This document shows, piece after piece, positions 1 through 26,919 of a DNA stretch of 64,000 nucleotides; within the stretch, counting starts at the first letter, position 1; every line of letters starts with the position of its first letter. The notes under the pieces are model-generated. The model saw nothing but the letters and a program-made list of their open reading frames with translations. It had not been told where the DNA came from and did no database searches. The translations under genes were made by a program, and so were the position numbers. The stretch is from Glandiceps talaboti. Lineage: Eukaryota; Hemichordata; Enteropneusta; Spengelidae. The stretch spans positions 24,213,181 through 24,277,180 of the forward strand of contig NC_135552.1 of NCBI RefSeq assembly GCF_964340395.1, in the 5' to 3' direction.

Positions 1-2
1 AA

Positions 3-13319
<13,317 letters not shown>

Positions 13320-14600
13320 GAATCCAAAACTTAAATTACTGAATTGAGCCCGGCAAAGTATTTTTTTTTTGATGAAAGGACCAAGTGACTTTAATATCTC
13401 ACTTCATTACAAAACCATTATTATCCAAATGGACTGCTTGATAAAAGTTATCATTTTGATTATCAAAACATTGTGTTTCCGAATCTGACCAATGGCCGGC
13501 TTATTGAATATTATACTTTGCCTAAAATCCATTAACTAGTTTTAAACACAAACTTAGTGAATAATCTTAAAAGTGCCCACATATGTACACCATTGGTGCT
13601 TAAACAGTAGAAGTCAGTTTTTTATTGCTACAGATATTGTAAATAATGAAAGAAGCCACTTGTTTTGCATAACGTTTATTTTATTAAGGGCATTAGTGAC
13701 TCGCATGTAACCAGGCCACTTTGTAGTAGGAGGTCAAAGTTGAAACTATTTTTTGAAATGTTCAGCATTAGAAGTACTGCTTTGTTGATGATGTCAATGG
13801 ATTGTATCGATAACCTGTATCAGGCAAAAAATAGAAACTGAAAGATGTCGTCCAACATTGGTATTTTGGTATTGTTTGTTTAACAGATGCACTTTTTGAA
13901 GAAGTACACGGTTGTCTCTCACTACAAGGCAATATGAATGTAGATTTGTTACTTGAGGGCCTTATTTTATGAAGTGATTTTTAGACCACTTTATTTCACA
14001 ACAAAATATCACAAGAGTCACCAGATTTAGCAATATGATTTGTATACATCAAGTTCTCCACACTCAGGAAGGTGACACACCATTCCAGGCCTCTAACCAG
14101 TATCAGCTTTAGGTGATCACTGGTTCTTTCGAAAACAATTCTAGGGGAGACCACTGTGCATATATAGGACAGCCTGCCAGTAGAAGACAACAAGAAAGTC
14201 ACTCTTGTTTTTATATACATTAATGGAGTGACGGGCATTGAAACAAAATCTATTTTCAGTGAATATTTGAACAGCTGGATGGCGATCATTTCAAACTGAT
14301 AAATAAAATTGTAGATAGGAGCAAATCGGTCATAAGGAGATTTTTTGAACAACGGGAGTCTCCATTTTCGCCACATTTGCTATTTGAACCAAGATGTGCA
14401 TAATAAAAATAATAAATAGAATGATCAGATATGGAAATATTAAAATGAAAGATATACAATATTTAGGTTTAGTGGTAGAATAATTAACAATGAATAACAA
14501 GAATATAATAAGATAGCCAAACATACACATTGAAATGCTATCATCTGCAAACTGAAACCTTGTAATAAACAGATCAGTCCTTTAGATTACTCTTGATTAA
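13320..14600 (+). other. Probable 3' UTR of the CDK12/13-like gene
   Basis: Sequence directly after the TGA. AATAAA hexamers occur at 14302-14307, 14403-14408, 14411-14416 and near 14563, so several 3' ends are possible. Which is used cannot be told without transcript data. Confidence 0.4.
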
Positions 14601-15136
14601 TGATTCGGACGGAAAGAGTTCTTTTGCTGTCTTAGGGAAGAGGTGTCATTAAAACTAGTCCAAGTGTTATGTTTAGTTATGTAATAGAAGTGCATCAAGA
14701 TTATTTTGCTACTGCATAAAAATGAAATACTGTATCGGGAATATCTAATGTTGTCATGTTTCTTTTTATTGTTCAGATATTGTGATTCCAAAATTTCTGC
14801 AATGTAAAAAATTTGAACTGCATTTGTGATCTTTCTTTGTAAATATTGCTGCCAAAATGAGAGAAATTGTTGATGGTTGTTGCACTTTTGTTTTCAGTGT
14901 ATTTCTTGTGTGCTACTATGACAAGGAAAGTACCTTTTTAAAAAAAAAATTATTTTGATAAAAACATATCCAACTATTTTGAAGTGGTGATATCCTCAGT
15001 TTGCAAAGTCCACCATTTACAGTTACCAGTATCCTCGTTGCTTGTGTTTGACCAGTCGTTTCAAGATGTATTTTAAGTTTTTTATCTTTGTAACAGAAGT
15101 GAGCTGACAGACACTCATCTCAGAGTTAGTTGTCTG

Positions 15137-15245
15137 TTAAAGGAAAAGTCCAGTCAGACTTATTTCTGCCTTTAGCGCACACTGTTATTGATTGTTGCGA
15201 CCAACCTGCATTCATATTGAGTGACAAAAATAGTACCTTGGTAAC
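15137..15245 (+). repeat. Dispersed repeat carrying GGAAAAGTCCAGTCAGACTT
   Basis: A single copy here shares its opening AAAGGAAAAGTCCAGTCAGA and the following TTATTTCTG..TTTAG stretch with a three-copy cluster at about 55335-55545, 40 kb away. Confidence 0.75.
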
Positions 15246-15314
15246 TTATTCAACTTTGAAATCTTGTAAAGAAGCCATACTGCACTTTGCATATTTTTGC
15301 TCATTTTGGGGATA

Positions 15315-15525
15315 TCCATCAAGGGTTTATGGGAAAACCTTTGTTGATGACATCACATTTCTACAATATCTGTCGTGATGCTCATCGTATTTGTCAAGAC
15401 AAAGTGATTGTGGTAAATGTGGTGTCATTACCAGAGGCTTTCCCATAAACCCTTGCAGGAAATCCCCACTCCACCCCCATGGGTGAACACGGCAGGTTTT
15501 TCCCATAAACCCTTGCAGGAAATCC
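15315..15525. repeat. Foldback element with an extra direct copy
   Basis: AAGGGTTTATGGGAAA at 15321-15336 is perfectly inverted at 15439-15454, with flanking similarity extending further. The second arm is repeated directly at 15499-15514 (TTTCCCATAAACCCTTGCAG). This is the form of a degenerate MITE or foldback. Confidence 0.75.
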
Positions 15526-15795
15526 AAAAAATGGTTAAACACATGTCAAGTACAGTAGGGTTTCTTTCCAAAATTCCAAAGGTTGGTAAGTTACCGAGGT
15601 GCTATTTACCAAGCGCAAATCATGTGTAGGTTGATAGTGGTAATCAATACAAGTGTACTAAAGACAGAAACAAGTGTGACTGGACAGGTTCCGTTAAAGA
15701 AAAGGATAAAAATGAAATTCATGATTCATGACAATGAAAACATAAAAGTGCAAGAATCAGTAAAACTTGGTGACGATCTGATGACGAAGCCATGA

Positions 15796-18480
15796 CAAGG
15801 ACATGTTACTACAGAGAAATGGTTTTGAGTCTTCACCACATCTGCAATATGTCAAGATCTGAGATGCTGTTGAATATGACATAATATCTCACAAAATGTG
15901 AAATTCTGAATAAAATGAAGCAACTCGGCAGTATATACATGAAGGATGCCTGAAAAGAAATTACTACCATCATTATATAAATTTACAAAATTAAATTCTT
16001 TTCGTGTATACCAGAAATAAAATAAAAACGTTTGTGCCATCGTATTTTCTTTGAAAATTCTCCTTGTCCGTAGAGCTTCATGCACAGTTTGGTCTTACAA
16101 GCAAATAGTGCTAATATCATCCTTAGCTTTCTCTGAGCTCAGAGTCCAAGAAATTTTTTGTTTTAAGACTCCATAAATTGGTGAATATCACAATGTTTTA
16201 TTTCTTGACTTTGATGTAAATTGATGTTTTGAGTTTGACATGTAGGTTTGTGATTGGGGAATATATAGATATTTCATATAGCCATTGTGTATGTGTTGAA
16301 GACTCAATACCGAACTGTCAGAGATTTGTAATGTATAGAGACGTTTGATATGTGATGTTTAACCTTTGACATGGCACCGTACTTTCTACTGTCAACTTTC
16401 CATACATTTTCAAAGATAATGGAGTGACTGTTTTTTTCCCTCATTTAATTGCTTCTGCTATTGTTAATCTTGCTTTTAAAGTAAACCATTGTATCTCTGA
16501 AATTGGTGTGTTTTGTCAAACACCTTGTGGCATGCATGATGAGAGTGTCATTTATATCCTTCTAGTGGAGCGCACGTCTCTCAAATACTCATCCCCCCGT
16601 GTGAGGAGCCAGCAGAAAAAAAGAGAAAATACCTGCACAGTGTCCCCCTTCACCTATCTGTTCTTGTGTACACACGGGGTTCAGTTATCAGCTGGAATTT
16701 CAATATTGTGTGCAGCTTGCAGGATTACATCGTCAGTTCTGAGGAGAAATAAAAATGTATTTGCCGAGGATTTTGCAGTTGAAGGAAAGGTGAAATAAAA
16801 AGATTTGAGTGCCGGTGTGCAGATCATTTGTATGCAGTAGTTGACCAGACTTTTACAGCTGTTATATGTGGGGTGAAAACACGGTAAGTGATGCTACAAT
16901 GTAAGCTACATTGTCATGAAATGAAACACAACATCACATATTCCCCACACTCTGGTTGATTTTCTGTTATGAGCAGGAGACCTCAAAAGTCCTAAGATAA
17001 CAAGTCTAACCATCCCCCACCTCAAATCATTAAAGTAATATATAATCACATTTGTCACACAAATGGTGAAGTGGTCTAAAGAAAAACGTGTATAAGCCAA
17101 GGCTGAAATTCTTAAATTCTCCTAAACTGAGTTTCCGATTTTATTACATAATTCTGTCAAAATTTACTGGTAACAATTAGATCTTCCAAATATGTATTGT
17201 TTTAAACAGATTTCAAACAATACATGTAAAAAGCAAATTTGTTAAGAAACACAATTTATCAAAAATATACTTAAATAGCATAAAGGCATAAGCATTGTCA
17301 TTCATGCATTCATTCATTCACTCAAGTACCTTACCTTTCTGGAGAGGAGAGAATTCTTGATTTTTTGCTTGGATTATCATGATCTTTCTTTGACCCAGTA
17401 AGCATGAATATCTCATCAATTTCTTAACGGTCCTTAAAGGCAAAATATGCCCAAACCACTTACTTGGATATACTAGTTGAAAAATGTCACATCAATACTC
17501 CGTGGGCCTGTATGAATTTCAGATGTAGCTAGGTAGTCTTTCTGATATTGCTATGTTGGGGGGGGGGGGGGGGGGGGTTAGGGTAGGGGAGATGACATTA
17601 ATACTGAAGCCATACCAGATAGTGGAGTTATGGTGTGGGGATTAGTTTGATTACAGTTGCATATCAACAGAGGAATTAGGTCACATGTATACGTGATTAC
17701 TGATACTACTGCAGTGACGAAAATGCTCTACAAGATTTCAATCAAATTCATAGCACCATTTCTATTTTTGGGTTCTCAGAAATGATGTTAGACAACATTG
17801 CAAATTTTAGTTCACATCAGAGTAGCTGCATTCCCTGAATTTGTAGTTATGATTTGATTATACCATCAAATCTTTCAATTAATCTGAACACACCGAAAAC
17901 CTTTAGAATCTCTGTGCGTCGACCAATCAGATCCCATTTTTGTGTGAAACTGGCCAAATTGTTGACTAATTTGAGATATACCTACATGAGTATATTGACC
18001 CACCCCATACAAAGACAAAATCTCTCCTAGATTGTTTGTGATATAGCCTGTGACCATATATTTATATATAGGGTGGTAAATAGGGGTAGACCTAAAACCT
18101 TACCTCTGTACATACATCTATTGAGTCTAACCTCTCTACAGTGGAAGATTAAAACAAACATAAGCTCTCATGGAAGAATTAGTGTAGTGTTACTAGATTA
18201 CCCCAGTGGTATTGCTTACAAATACGACCCACAGAAATAACAATCACAATATTTTATGTCATGAAGAAACTGGAATAGGATTACAATATAGAGAAAGTAC
18301 ACTATTTGACCATTTTGGCTAGCATTATGACTGACTGAACAATAACTGGTTATCTTATTCTAAACTAGGCTGTAGCCATTGGTGACAGTTTTAGCTGTGA
18401 TAACCTGGTTTCATCGCTAATATAAGTGTAACATATCACCATGAAGGGAAAAGTGCATTGGTTGCATTATGCATACATAT
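15796..18480. other. Intergenic sequence, no gene seen
   Basis: No reading frame here has conserved character or splice support. A G homopolymer (about 20 G) lies at about 17558-17577. Confidence 0.5.
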
Positions 18481-18489
18481 ATTTAATCA

Positions 18490-18640
18490 TGCTAGGGGGT
18501 TAAGTTTGGGCAAGACCACCTAACTTAGATGTAATTGTAGCAATCCTGAATGGAAACTACTGTTATCTGAATACACAGATCTAAGTCATTGTGAAAAAGC
18601 TAGGGGGTTAAGTTTGGACAAACCACCTAACTTGATGGAA
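18490..18640 (+). repeat. Direct repeat of about 108-bp spacing (CTAGGGGGTTAAGTTTGG)
   Basis: GCTAGGGGGTTAAGTTTGG followed by CAAGACCACCTAACTT occurs near 18491 and again, slightly changed, near 18599. Confidence 0.75.
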
Positions 18641-20217
18641 TTTATCTTGAATAGATACTTTAAACAGTTATCAGATTACAGGTATTCTAGTCTTCAGTGA
18701 GTAGGCTAATAGTATGAATGAAATAAATGCCAGGTTGACTTGCAAAGAAAAATAAAGAATGTTGTGAAGCAAAATATTGAATACTAACCAGGCTGCTGAA
18801 GTTAATGTACAAATATACTCCTATAAACCTTGTCATGGTTACCCTACAGTTGAGAGTATACTGGTACCTGAGATAGACTGAGAAAGGTACATCGATGATG
18901 AGGTCAGAGATCAAACATACAGCAAGGTCAAGTTCTAAGTTTACGGCTGAGGAAACCAATAATTGGTATATTGAACCAGTGAGGGAGGGAGGGAGACTTT
19001 TGCTCAGTATGAAGATTACAAAATGAACAATTGACCAGGAGACTATTTGAAAGCCCTTTCTTTAGTCATATGTTGCCATGGCTAAATTAACAAACAAGTG
19101 AGGCTACTACAAACATATAAGCTATTAATCATAGTGATATATCCTTGACATCAGTTTATTATTGAGTAAATAATTCCTGACCTTGAACACTACTGCCATT
19201 GCATTACAGGTGTATGTGTGCCCCATAGTTTGAATCAGCTTCTACAGTTGTTCATAGTAAATGTTTAAATTTAGAGCACTTAAACTATTAATCATTGCAA
19301 TAAATATGCCAAACCAAAATTTTAGGGAAACGATTGACGTCTGATTTGATTTTTAAAAAATCTTCAAAAATTGTCTCAAAGAAGACATGACCTGTAGGGA
19401 AGATCCTCATAAGTTGGTCTAATAAATAGCATTTTTAAGTAGACTTTCCAATCAATCTCAGTATTCATGTAGAATAGTTGTCTAGGATAATAGATTGATT
19501 TAGTACTTTTATGAAAATATCTGGTTGGAAATAAAGTGTGATTAGTCTGCCCTAGGCTGCTGTAGTACATGGTGAATGAGAAAGCCAGCTGTGTGAAGGG
19601 CGCCCTCTTGAGACCATTTTGAAAATTACACTAGTCAGAAACATGGTAGTAGTTGGGGGCATATACTTTTAACAGTCCTGCAGTAATTAAAATGTACATG
19701 TATTTATGTATTCATGCATACTATAATCAAGTCATGAGTTAAAGGGGGGAAATTACACTGGATTTAGAAGTTTGAATTATTCTCACATTTTTGGTGAGGG
19801 ACTGGAATAGGTGTTAGTGAAAGTGCTTGCAATGATGGAATGGCATGGTCACTGTTTCAGATTGTCGAAAAGTCATTAAATGGGATTCATCTTCAGCCAG
19901 AGCCCTCTCCAGGCTGTCACTAAACTCTTTGTAATTAATAACAGCCCATTGAAGTATACCCCTGATGATGTTGACAGCATGTTAGTGAAAATCTGGGAAT
20001 CACTTCCTGAAAATTGTTATTTTCGAGTAGAAATTTTCAATCTATATTATGAACCCAGAATCCATGAACATTCATTCTCAATAATCTACTATCTGCGGTT
20101 CTACCAGAGCCCTCTCCAGGCTTGCACTAATATTTACTTGTGGCAACTTGTACAATAAACTGATAAGCAAATTATATATGGGGTAGTTGAGGTGATCCAC
20201 GTTACAATAGATACCGG
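18641..20217. other. Intergenic sequence with a short duplicated motif, no gene seen
   Basis: CCAGAGCCCTCTCCAGGCT appears near 19898 and again near 20105, both followed by a CACTAA-containing stretch. It bounds an open frame of 92 codons (19880-20158) with no recognised family and no splice support. Confidence 0.45.
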
Positions 20218-20573
20218 TACACAGTGTGTTGTAGGTTCCAATTCACTGGCTCTGTTTGATACAACCATGCAAAAACCAATAAGAAACTGCATGTTCTACA
20301 CAAAGATGGCAAGATTTTTATTTCTTGCCAAATTTTGTCTATTTAATGAAATATTCTATATAAACATACTGCAGCTAGATGCAGACTCATAGATGCCAAC
20401 GTATTGATGTCTGTATGGTGGTATGTTAGTTCATTTCCTTTATTAGACAAAATGTTGCTAGAAACTGTGTTCATTCAATCTTGCTATCTTGGTGTAGAAT
20501 ATACAGTTTCTGAGTGGTTTCTATGTGGTTGTATCAAACAGAACCAGTGAACGCTAACCTATAACACGCTGTA
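20218..20573. mobile_element. MITE-like element with about 90-bp terminal inverted repeats
   Basis: The left arm (about 20219-20320) carries CACTGGCTCTGTTTGATACA, then ACAAAGATGGCAAGATT. The right arm (about 20475-20573) is its reverse complement at roughly 80-85% similarity, including TGTATCAAACAGAACCAGTG. TA dinucleotides sit at both outer ends. About 150 bp of non-coding sequence separates the arms and there is no transposase, so this is a non-autonomous element, possibly Tc1/mariner-type by the TA flanks. Confidence 0.85.
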
Positions 20574-20879
20574 TTGGGATAAGGTTTGGCTTGGGCCCCA
20601 TTGCATTATGGGTTCTGCTGCTAAGTGGTAGGGATCTGGACAGTATGTGAATGTTGGCCAGACATCAACAAGTACCATTATTTACAATGAATTGTGGGTC
20701 CTCACTAATGAAGAGACTAGGAGTTCGTAAAGCAGTGCACCATGGGATGCATCATTAAATGAAGGTGGTTTGGGAATAGTTGTTGAAAGTTAATTGTAGA
20801 ACCTCTGATAACCTCAGATAGGCATTATTTCATGCCATTTAACAGATTAGGATTAACTTGTAGCTCACTAGTGTGGTTG

Positions 20880-21300
20880 GACTTCCTATGAATTGGATGG
20901 TGGGAATGGTACTATGCAGTGCATTATGGGTCAAATAGTTGGTGGGACTTCCTGATAAAAAAATGAATGGTGGTATGCAATGCATTATGGTCAGATGGTT
21001 GGTGGGACTTCCTGATTAAAAATTGAATGGTAGTATGCAATGCATTATGGGTCAAACAGTTGGTTGGACATCCTGATAAAAATTGAATGGTAATATAAAG
21101 TGCATTATGGGTCAGATATTGGGACTTCCTGATAAAAAGTGAATGATAGTATGCACTGCATTATGGGTCAAATAGTTGGTGGAACTTCCTGATAAAAAAA
21201 ATTGAATGGTAGTATGCACTGCATTGTTGGTGGGAGTTCCTGATCAAATAACAAATGGTAGTATGCAATGCATTGTGGGTCAGATGGTTGGTGGGACTTG
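20880..21300 (+). repeat. About 60-65-bp tandem repeat, about 6-7 copies
   Basis: The unit carries TATGCAATGCATTATGGGTC, then GTTGGTGGGACTTCCTGA and an A-rich spacer. Copies are diverged and vary in length. Confidence 0.9.
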
Positions 21301-22205
21301 AAGGAAATGACATTACATTTACCACAATCTTTGAATTGATAGCATGTAGTAATGGCAGAAATAAGCCTTACTGGACACAAGTAGCAATGAGTCTTGTAGA
21401 GAGTTCCATGACAAGTACTTGAGAGAGCACTGCATGATGGGTAAGCCACTAATGTAGATTTCTAGGACTTGCTTATCAGCCAAGTCTAACTCTTCTTCTA
21501 AATGCTATATACATGAGTCCATCTATGAATTGCAATAAACCAATCATAAGCCCTGGTCCAGAATACAAAATAATTATTGTATATACAGGCATAAAGACAT
21601 CTAATGGAATTCCTCATGATTTTGTACCTCAGGGTAAAGTTTTGTGTTGAAATCAATATGTTCAATAAAAATGTGATGGTGTATTGTTTGCATTCTAGTC
21701 TCAGTTATACAAATAATATAGTCCCTTGTTTCACCTAGTCTATGCTAGTCTATGTTTTAAACTCTTACACAGGAAGTTACTGTATTTCTAGACATTGTGT
21801 AAGATAAACCTATGGCTCAACAATTTATTGAGGATAAATAAAGTCAATAATAATAGTAATAAAGGACGTCTGGTATATACTGTAGAACAGGTCAGTACAA
21901 TTCCCATCACAAAGTACAGACACTGACTACATGAAGATAAAACAAATTTAACTATACACTACATCTCCCCGTCAACACATCATATCTGCCCTTTACCAAT
22001 TATAAAATGGTTTCAAAAGTTCATAGCAAAACTCAATGTTTCACTTTATATGTATATGCAGTACCCCCCTCCCCCTCCCAATTTATAGGGTACGAGCCTA
22101 TCCTTCATTAATTCAGCAAAGCAATGGAAAGTAATATAATAAAATGTTCTGTATGTACATGCAAATTAGCCGATATGTAATGAGAAATCTTTGGGGCAAC
22201 ACTGA

Positions 22206-22206
22206 C

Positions 22207-22267
<61 letters not shown>

Positions 22268-22290
22268 ATGTGTGTGTGCGTGTGTGGATG
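22206..22290. repeat. (TG)n microsatellite with (CGTG) units
   Basis: A long GT/TG dinucleotide run passes into TGCG tetranucleotides and then interrupted TG. Threonine/histidine-rich frames on the minus strand are artefacts. Confidence 0.95.
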
Positions 22291-22554
22291 TGTGTGCTGT
22301 CAGTCTCGTAGTTTGTTGAGTGTAGTTTGTTAAAGTGATTAGAAAAGTTTTTGAGGGTGCCAAAAGAACAGGTCCCCAACTGCACTTTGACAATATACAG
22401 GATGATAAGAGGAAACTTTGGACAATAATCATGTAGAAGGCATGGTATAGTTAATGTAGAATAGTTGACATTAGCACCAACAGTAAATCATAATCCCTTA
22501 TGTAGTACAGTGGAAATTGTTAATTTTTTACCCACAGTGCACTCTTTTCCTATG

Positions 22555-22930
22555 AGTTGACTCCCTAGCACTAGGTCAGTTATTAGATAGGATTTCTATG
22601 ATTTGACACCTTAGTACTAGGTCAAATATTAGACAGGGTTCGTTCTATGATTTAAGTCCCAACTACTAGGGTCATATTCTATGATTTGACTCCCTAGCAC
22701 TAGGTCAAATATTAAGGTCATATGCTATGATTTGACTCCCTAGCACTACATCAAATATTCTATTTGACTACCTAGCACTCGGTCTGGTGTGATAGGGTTG
22801 TATTCTATGATTTGACTCCCTAGCTCCAAGTCAAATGTTAGGGTCATATTCTATGATTTGACTCCCTAGCACTAGGTCAAATATTAGGGTCCTATTGTAT
22901 GATATGACTCCCTAGCACTTGGTAAACCGT
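22555..22930 (+). repeat. About 45-55-bp tandem repeat, about 7-8 copies
   Basis: Repeated unit TATGATTTGACTCCCTAGCA, then CTAGGTCAAATATTAGGGTC, with several copies truncated or diverged. Confidence 0.9.
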
Positions 22931-24300
22931 AAAGTACTATACCAGTAAAGCAGAATCTACTTGCACAGTTTATAATTACATGAACAAGTTAACTCTTTGA
23001 CCAGAGACAATGAAGAAACACCTCTAAAGTGTAGTGTAAACTTAGAAGAATTTCTCTATATCAGTGAATTTAATTGTCATTAAGTCAATTAAATTATTAA
23101 CAAAGTAAACTTTGCAATAATCTTACCATTTTGAACACACAATGTTGTCTACAATGTATTTTGCCTTTAAGTTTAAATCAGACAATTTGAGGTCAGAGGT
23201 CATCTATCTACTGGTATACCTCTATAAATCAGACCAACATTAATCCCACAACAAAGCAAAAGAAGGCCTGGTCACCATTACCTTGTTTAGGGAGATCACT
23301 GTGATGCTTGTAACAATTGCATTTCTACACCCCAGCACACATAATGTTCAAAAGATTCTGTCCCATAATAGTTATCAGATGAACTGACATAATTTAAGTT
23401 CTTTGTCTTTATTTATGGTTGTCCTTTTGATTCTTAATAGGGTATTCGTGTAAATGACAATAAAAATAAAATGACAATGAAACATCTAATGGCTGTTTTT
23501 CAGCCTGGCTTTAGAGAAAGTCTTACATTTTGAAAAGACATCTACAGAAAATTGTCAAGGACTTTGGACTTAAAAACAACAAACATTAAAGTGGCATAAG
23601 CTGAGGATACTCATCTGTAACTTGGGTGAAAATACTTGCATAAAACCTTGAATAAACTAGTCTACTGTAATGATATTAATGCAAGCATGGCCTTCTGTCG
23701 TTCTTAGTTTAGGTAATGACAAGGGTTGTGTACTAAATTACATCACTGAATATGCATTACACCTAAATACAACGATTTGAGTTCTGCCAATAGCAAGTCA
23801 TGGCTAAATAATATACTTCAGTGATGGGAGTTCTACAGAAAAATTTTAATATGCCTCAAAAAGTAACACCCCCCCCCCCCCAATAACAACAACAACAATT
23901 TTTTTTACAACACAAACAAAACTGTATAAACGCAGCTTGTGCCCCTTTAATAAATACAAGATACAAAATATAAAACACCATACATATCCCTTCTTTGCCC
24001 CCAATAAATCAGTTTACTTACACCACACCACACCACACAACTACAATTCTATACATGGTCAAACAAACTATACTCTGTCAATTACACTGCCAAAGTGTCA
24101 ATTTTACTACAGATATACATAAAAAGGAATTTGGCCAATACAACGTGTGTCATACATTTCAGTGCACTATTGATGTATGTTTTGTGTGGCGTGTCTGAAC
24201 GATGCTGCTTCTACTATAGAGGGGTCATGATGAATGACTGAAAGTAAACATTTTCATAATTTATAATACTTGGATATTATTCTCACAAATCTTTGTTCAT
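22931..24300. other. Intergenic sequence, no gene seen
   Basis: No supported coding region. A C homopolymer lies near 23870-23881, followed by (CAA)n. Confidence 0.5.
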
Positions 24301-24303
24301 TCA

Positions 24304-24572
24304 GACATGGAAAATACAAGTGACCTCAGGGGCCTTGTCACTCAGAGTTGCTAGAAGAGTAGCAACAAACCCTTATGTCACAAGTATTTTCTGACAATGA
24401 AGAAAAATATTGGGGGAATATATAATAATACTTCTCCAGGATGCATAATCTATGAAAAATCTTGAAAAATGATGGCAATTTGGAATACTCTGACTCAAAT
24501 TTCAAACACCACAGAACTAGTGATGTAGACATGTTTTGTCATGACAAAGAATGACCAGGGTATATAATCCAT
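24304..24572 (+). repeat. Second copy of the roughly 250-bp dispersed repeat
   Basis: It shares, in the same order and orientation as at 2341-2600 and 48995-49232, a GTGACCTCAGG/GTGACCTAAGG start, ACAAACCCTTA, a GACTCAAATTT/GACTCGTATTT block, CACAGAAC and the end AATGACCAGGGTATATAATC. Confidence 0.8.
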
Positions 24573-25604
24573 ACAATAAATTGGCTGGTCTATTTTTATA
24601 ATGGTTGTTTTCTACATTCTGTTCTTATGATGCTGGGTGGGATGGATTAACTCAATAAGATATTGGCCTGCAATTGTGGCAAAAAAAAAATAAAAAAAAA
24701 TCAGTCCCCGTTTGGTGTGCAAAATGGCTATGCCTTGCATTCTAATATCTATTAAAGACTTAGAATGTGGCCAATTTATTGTAATATATGATAGAAACAC
24801 AGACAATTAAACTGACCAGTTTAGGACCAGTCATTCTTATTATGATACAGTTATAAATGAAAAGTGAGCAGTATTACTTTCTTTCTACATGAAAACTTGC
24901 ATGTGCATACATTCACCACACATTGAAAATTGAATACAGAGGAGTATTGAAATGGTTTTATGAAATTCATTTCATATTACGAGTGTGACAACAAAATGTG
25001 TCAATTCGTGAATATCCGATACATGTACATCTAAAATTTTAAAATTCATTAAAAAAAGTTGAATTTAAGTAAAGTTAAAATGTTGTCAGCCATCTTAGAT
25101 ATCCCTTTTCAAGTCAAAAGATAAAAAGTGGCACAATTTACAAAAAAAAAACATTAATGCAAATATTGCAATTAAAAAAAACTTCAAAGGAGTGTGCCAT
25201 TTCCATGACAACACCCTTTTCAAAATTTGACCTTTCACCTGATATTCAAGATGGCCGCATTAATTTTCAATTCCAGTTGATGAGTACAAAATTATGAAAA
25301 TTGTAATTGATGAAATATAAAAATAGTTCTTTCTACCCACAATGAGTCTTAGTATTAGTATATGATATGTTTCCCTAGTTGACAAGTCAAATAGCTCTAA
25401 CAAAGTTTACAGCATGATTGAAATTCATGTATTGAATAAGCAACATGAAGTTAATTAGGTTAAGCAAAATGCAGCCATTGTATCTGGCATTACCTTGTCT
25501 AGATGATAACTGTGATGGGAATTTTAAAAATACAATTAAAACCACGGTGCCTGAAACATCTAGATCAACAGAAGTCTAACATGGCTACATTGTCTTGTTT
25601 GACA

Positions 25605-25955
25605 AACTGATGTTGCTACATTTTCTTTGCAGGTGGTATCATTATCTTAGCAGGTTGCACTGTGAATGATTGATGACAATGTGTTAAGACAATAGTATAT
25701 CATACAAAGAAAATGTAACAATATAGTAAGCTCTTTGTTGTGCTAGACAACTGTTTCAGGTGACATAGATTTTGGTGCCGACAAGTCCACAGCATAAAAT
25801 AAATTACCAGTACACACAAAAAATCAAGTACTAATACATGGTGTCATGTTTGCTGCAATGTAGTTGCCTCTGTGAAAAAAGTGATACAATGTGTCATCAC
25901 AACAAAGCAGATATTTCTTGAATGATATCATGTAGACTTGTTGGCACCATCATAG
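25605..25955. repeat. Two adjacent short foldbacks
   Basis: TGTTGCTACATTTTCTTTG (25611-25629) is inverted at 25705-25723 with one mismatch. TGGTGCCGACAAGTC (25773-25787) is inverted at 25935-25949 with one mismatch. No coding sequence lies in between. Confidence 0.7.
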
Positions 25956-26919
25956 AATATTTCAAAATGTCCAGCACTGTAAAACAGTGGTCTAGATAAA
26001 AGCAAATGCTAGATATTACTCTTTTGATTGAGCCTTCAGTTTTCTAAGATAGACACAAACTAACACTGTTGTTGACACAACAGTGATAAGCTATTGAATG
26101 TAAGTTGGTTTAATTATAGTCTCAGTAGGGAGGTGTCCAGAGTTTTATTGACAGATTTACATGAACTTGCAGTGTACTGTTTTAGTACTGCCAATGTTAA
26201 TACTATCTTGATCTTTATCACCCACTTGTGTAATCTACCACATTGAAGAACAATAGATTTAGTTTGCATCTATCTTAGTAAACCGAAGGCTCGATTACCA
26301 GAGTTGTAAGTTCTATAAAGGTTGTAATAGTAGACCTAGACCGTATTAAACAATTTGATACAAAACATAATGCAAATCTGTTGCATGTGTGAGTAACTAA
26401 GTTCATAAGGTTGAAGCTGGAAATAATTACAATAATGATGGTTGATAACAACCAAGTTAACCTGATAGTGTATCAATATACATTATTCTCATAACATGTG
26501 GTACTACATCAGATGTACATTTATGTATGTGTCCCCCCCCCATACCAGTTACTGAATACATTGTTGGTTAAACTTTACAGATCTGCTGAAGTATGGTAAA
26601 AAATGTTGTCACAATGATTAAAAATGCAAATAATGCTAAAATAATGTTGAAATATTAAAATGAAACATAAATTATGACACTGATAATTTCGTAATGATAA
26701 AATATTCAAATAAAAATGAAATGATGGTGCAATAATTCTATGTTGCCAATGATATTACCCAATATGAGACATTGTGCACATTGACTTGTCTTGTACATGT
26801 ATACTTGTGTTAGACAAAGACATGATGCACATTTACAATGTTTTATGAATAAACTTGAAATCTCGTTTTCTATTCTTGGTTTCTAACAGACAAGGTTTCT
26901 CGTTCATTTGAAAATACTG

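Noticed and set aside
19880-20158. A 92-codon + frame between two copies of CCAGAGCCCTCTCCAGGC
   Set aside because: No recognised domain, no start context and no splice support. It was kept only as a repeat note.
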